Assembly (NCBI GenBank): GCA_963739375.1
Contig: CAVUAF010000015.1
Coordinates: forward strand, 62,001-126,000
Source of the DNA: CAVUAF01 sp963739375
Lineage (GTDB): Bacteria > Acidobacteriota > Terriglobia > Terriglobales > Acidobacteriaceae
DNA length: 64,000 bases
Direction: 5' to 3'
In this document: one piece after another, positions 63,973 through 64,000 of the stretch
How positions within the stretch are numbered: position 1 is the first letter of the stretch
Layout: each line of letters opens with the position of its first letter
The notes under the pieces: model-generated
Told to the model about the DNA's origin: nothing
Database searches by the model: none
The model's input: only the letters and a program-made list of their open reading frames with translations
Made by a program: the position numbers and the translations under genes

Positions 63973-64000
63973 GTAAAAATTTGCCCAATGGTCAAAATAC

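Overview
The window reads as a piece of an Acidobacteriota chromosome, most likely class Terriglobia. The evidence is the Oar-type TonB receptor with an N-terminal carboxypeptidase-like domain, the many secreted glycoside hydrolases, a DUF885 peptidase, palindromic intergenic repeat clusters and high GC with wide use of GTG and TTG starts. This is inference from gene content; no rRNA is present.

Region 1 (1-18250) is a polysaccharide-use cluster. It starts with a partial beta-propeller gene and a membrane-anchored malectin-domain protein that could act as a sensor. Divergent from the latter run a TonB receptor, a GH2, two GH3 enzymes (the first with a PA14 insert and a frameshift in its signal peptide), a GH42/GH50-like enzyme, a GH5, an NHL-propeller gene cut at its N-terminus, and a GHL10 protein. 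Almost all are exported. Together they would take up and break down a beta-linked plant or microbial glycan.

Region 2 (18570-25340) is a minus-strand block: DMSO-reductase-type molybdoenzyme subunits A, B and C, a small conserved protein, a fused [2Fe-2S] ferredoxin/methyltransferase, and a NamZ-like muramidase. On the plus strand follow pyruvate:ferredoxin oxidoreductase and a coupled dihydroorotate-dehydrogenase-like gene (25723-30326).

Region 3 (30326-33330) looks like a rearranged tRNA-Ser locus. Two copies of the tRNA-Ser 3' end lie at 30340 and 30515, the intact tRNA-Ser(UGA) is at 33239-33328, and broken genes (ABC permease tail, truncated methyltransferase) lie between. Also there is an 88-residue Rdx/SelW-like gene that reads through an in-frame UGA in a CxxU motif followed by a perfect hairpin: a likely selenoprotein.

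Region 4 (33358-61462) is mostly housekeeping and stress genes: a CusCBA-type metal efflux operon with a Cys/Met/His-rich leader gene and a CRP-like palindrome, panC, a methyladenine glycosylase, a DUF885 peptidase, a lone Opp-type ATPase, a GAF/GGDEF/HD-GYP protein split by one base, thrS, a PilZ protein, gatB, a JAMM peptidase, a DUF4041/T5orf172 protein and gyrA. Several intergenic repeat families and a clean G-quadruplex motif lie here.

Region 5 (61561-64000, minus strand) is the best candidate for an undescribed system: promoter, long structured leader, small basic ORF, XRE-type regulator, retron-like reverse transcriptase and a DnaQ/PolB-like 3'-5' exonuclease, all tightly packed or overlapping.
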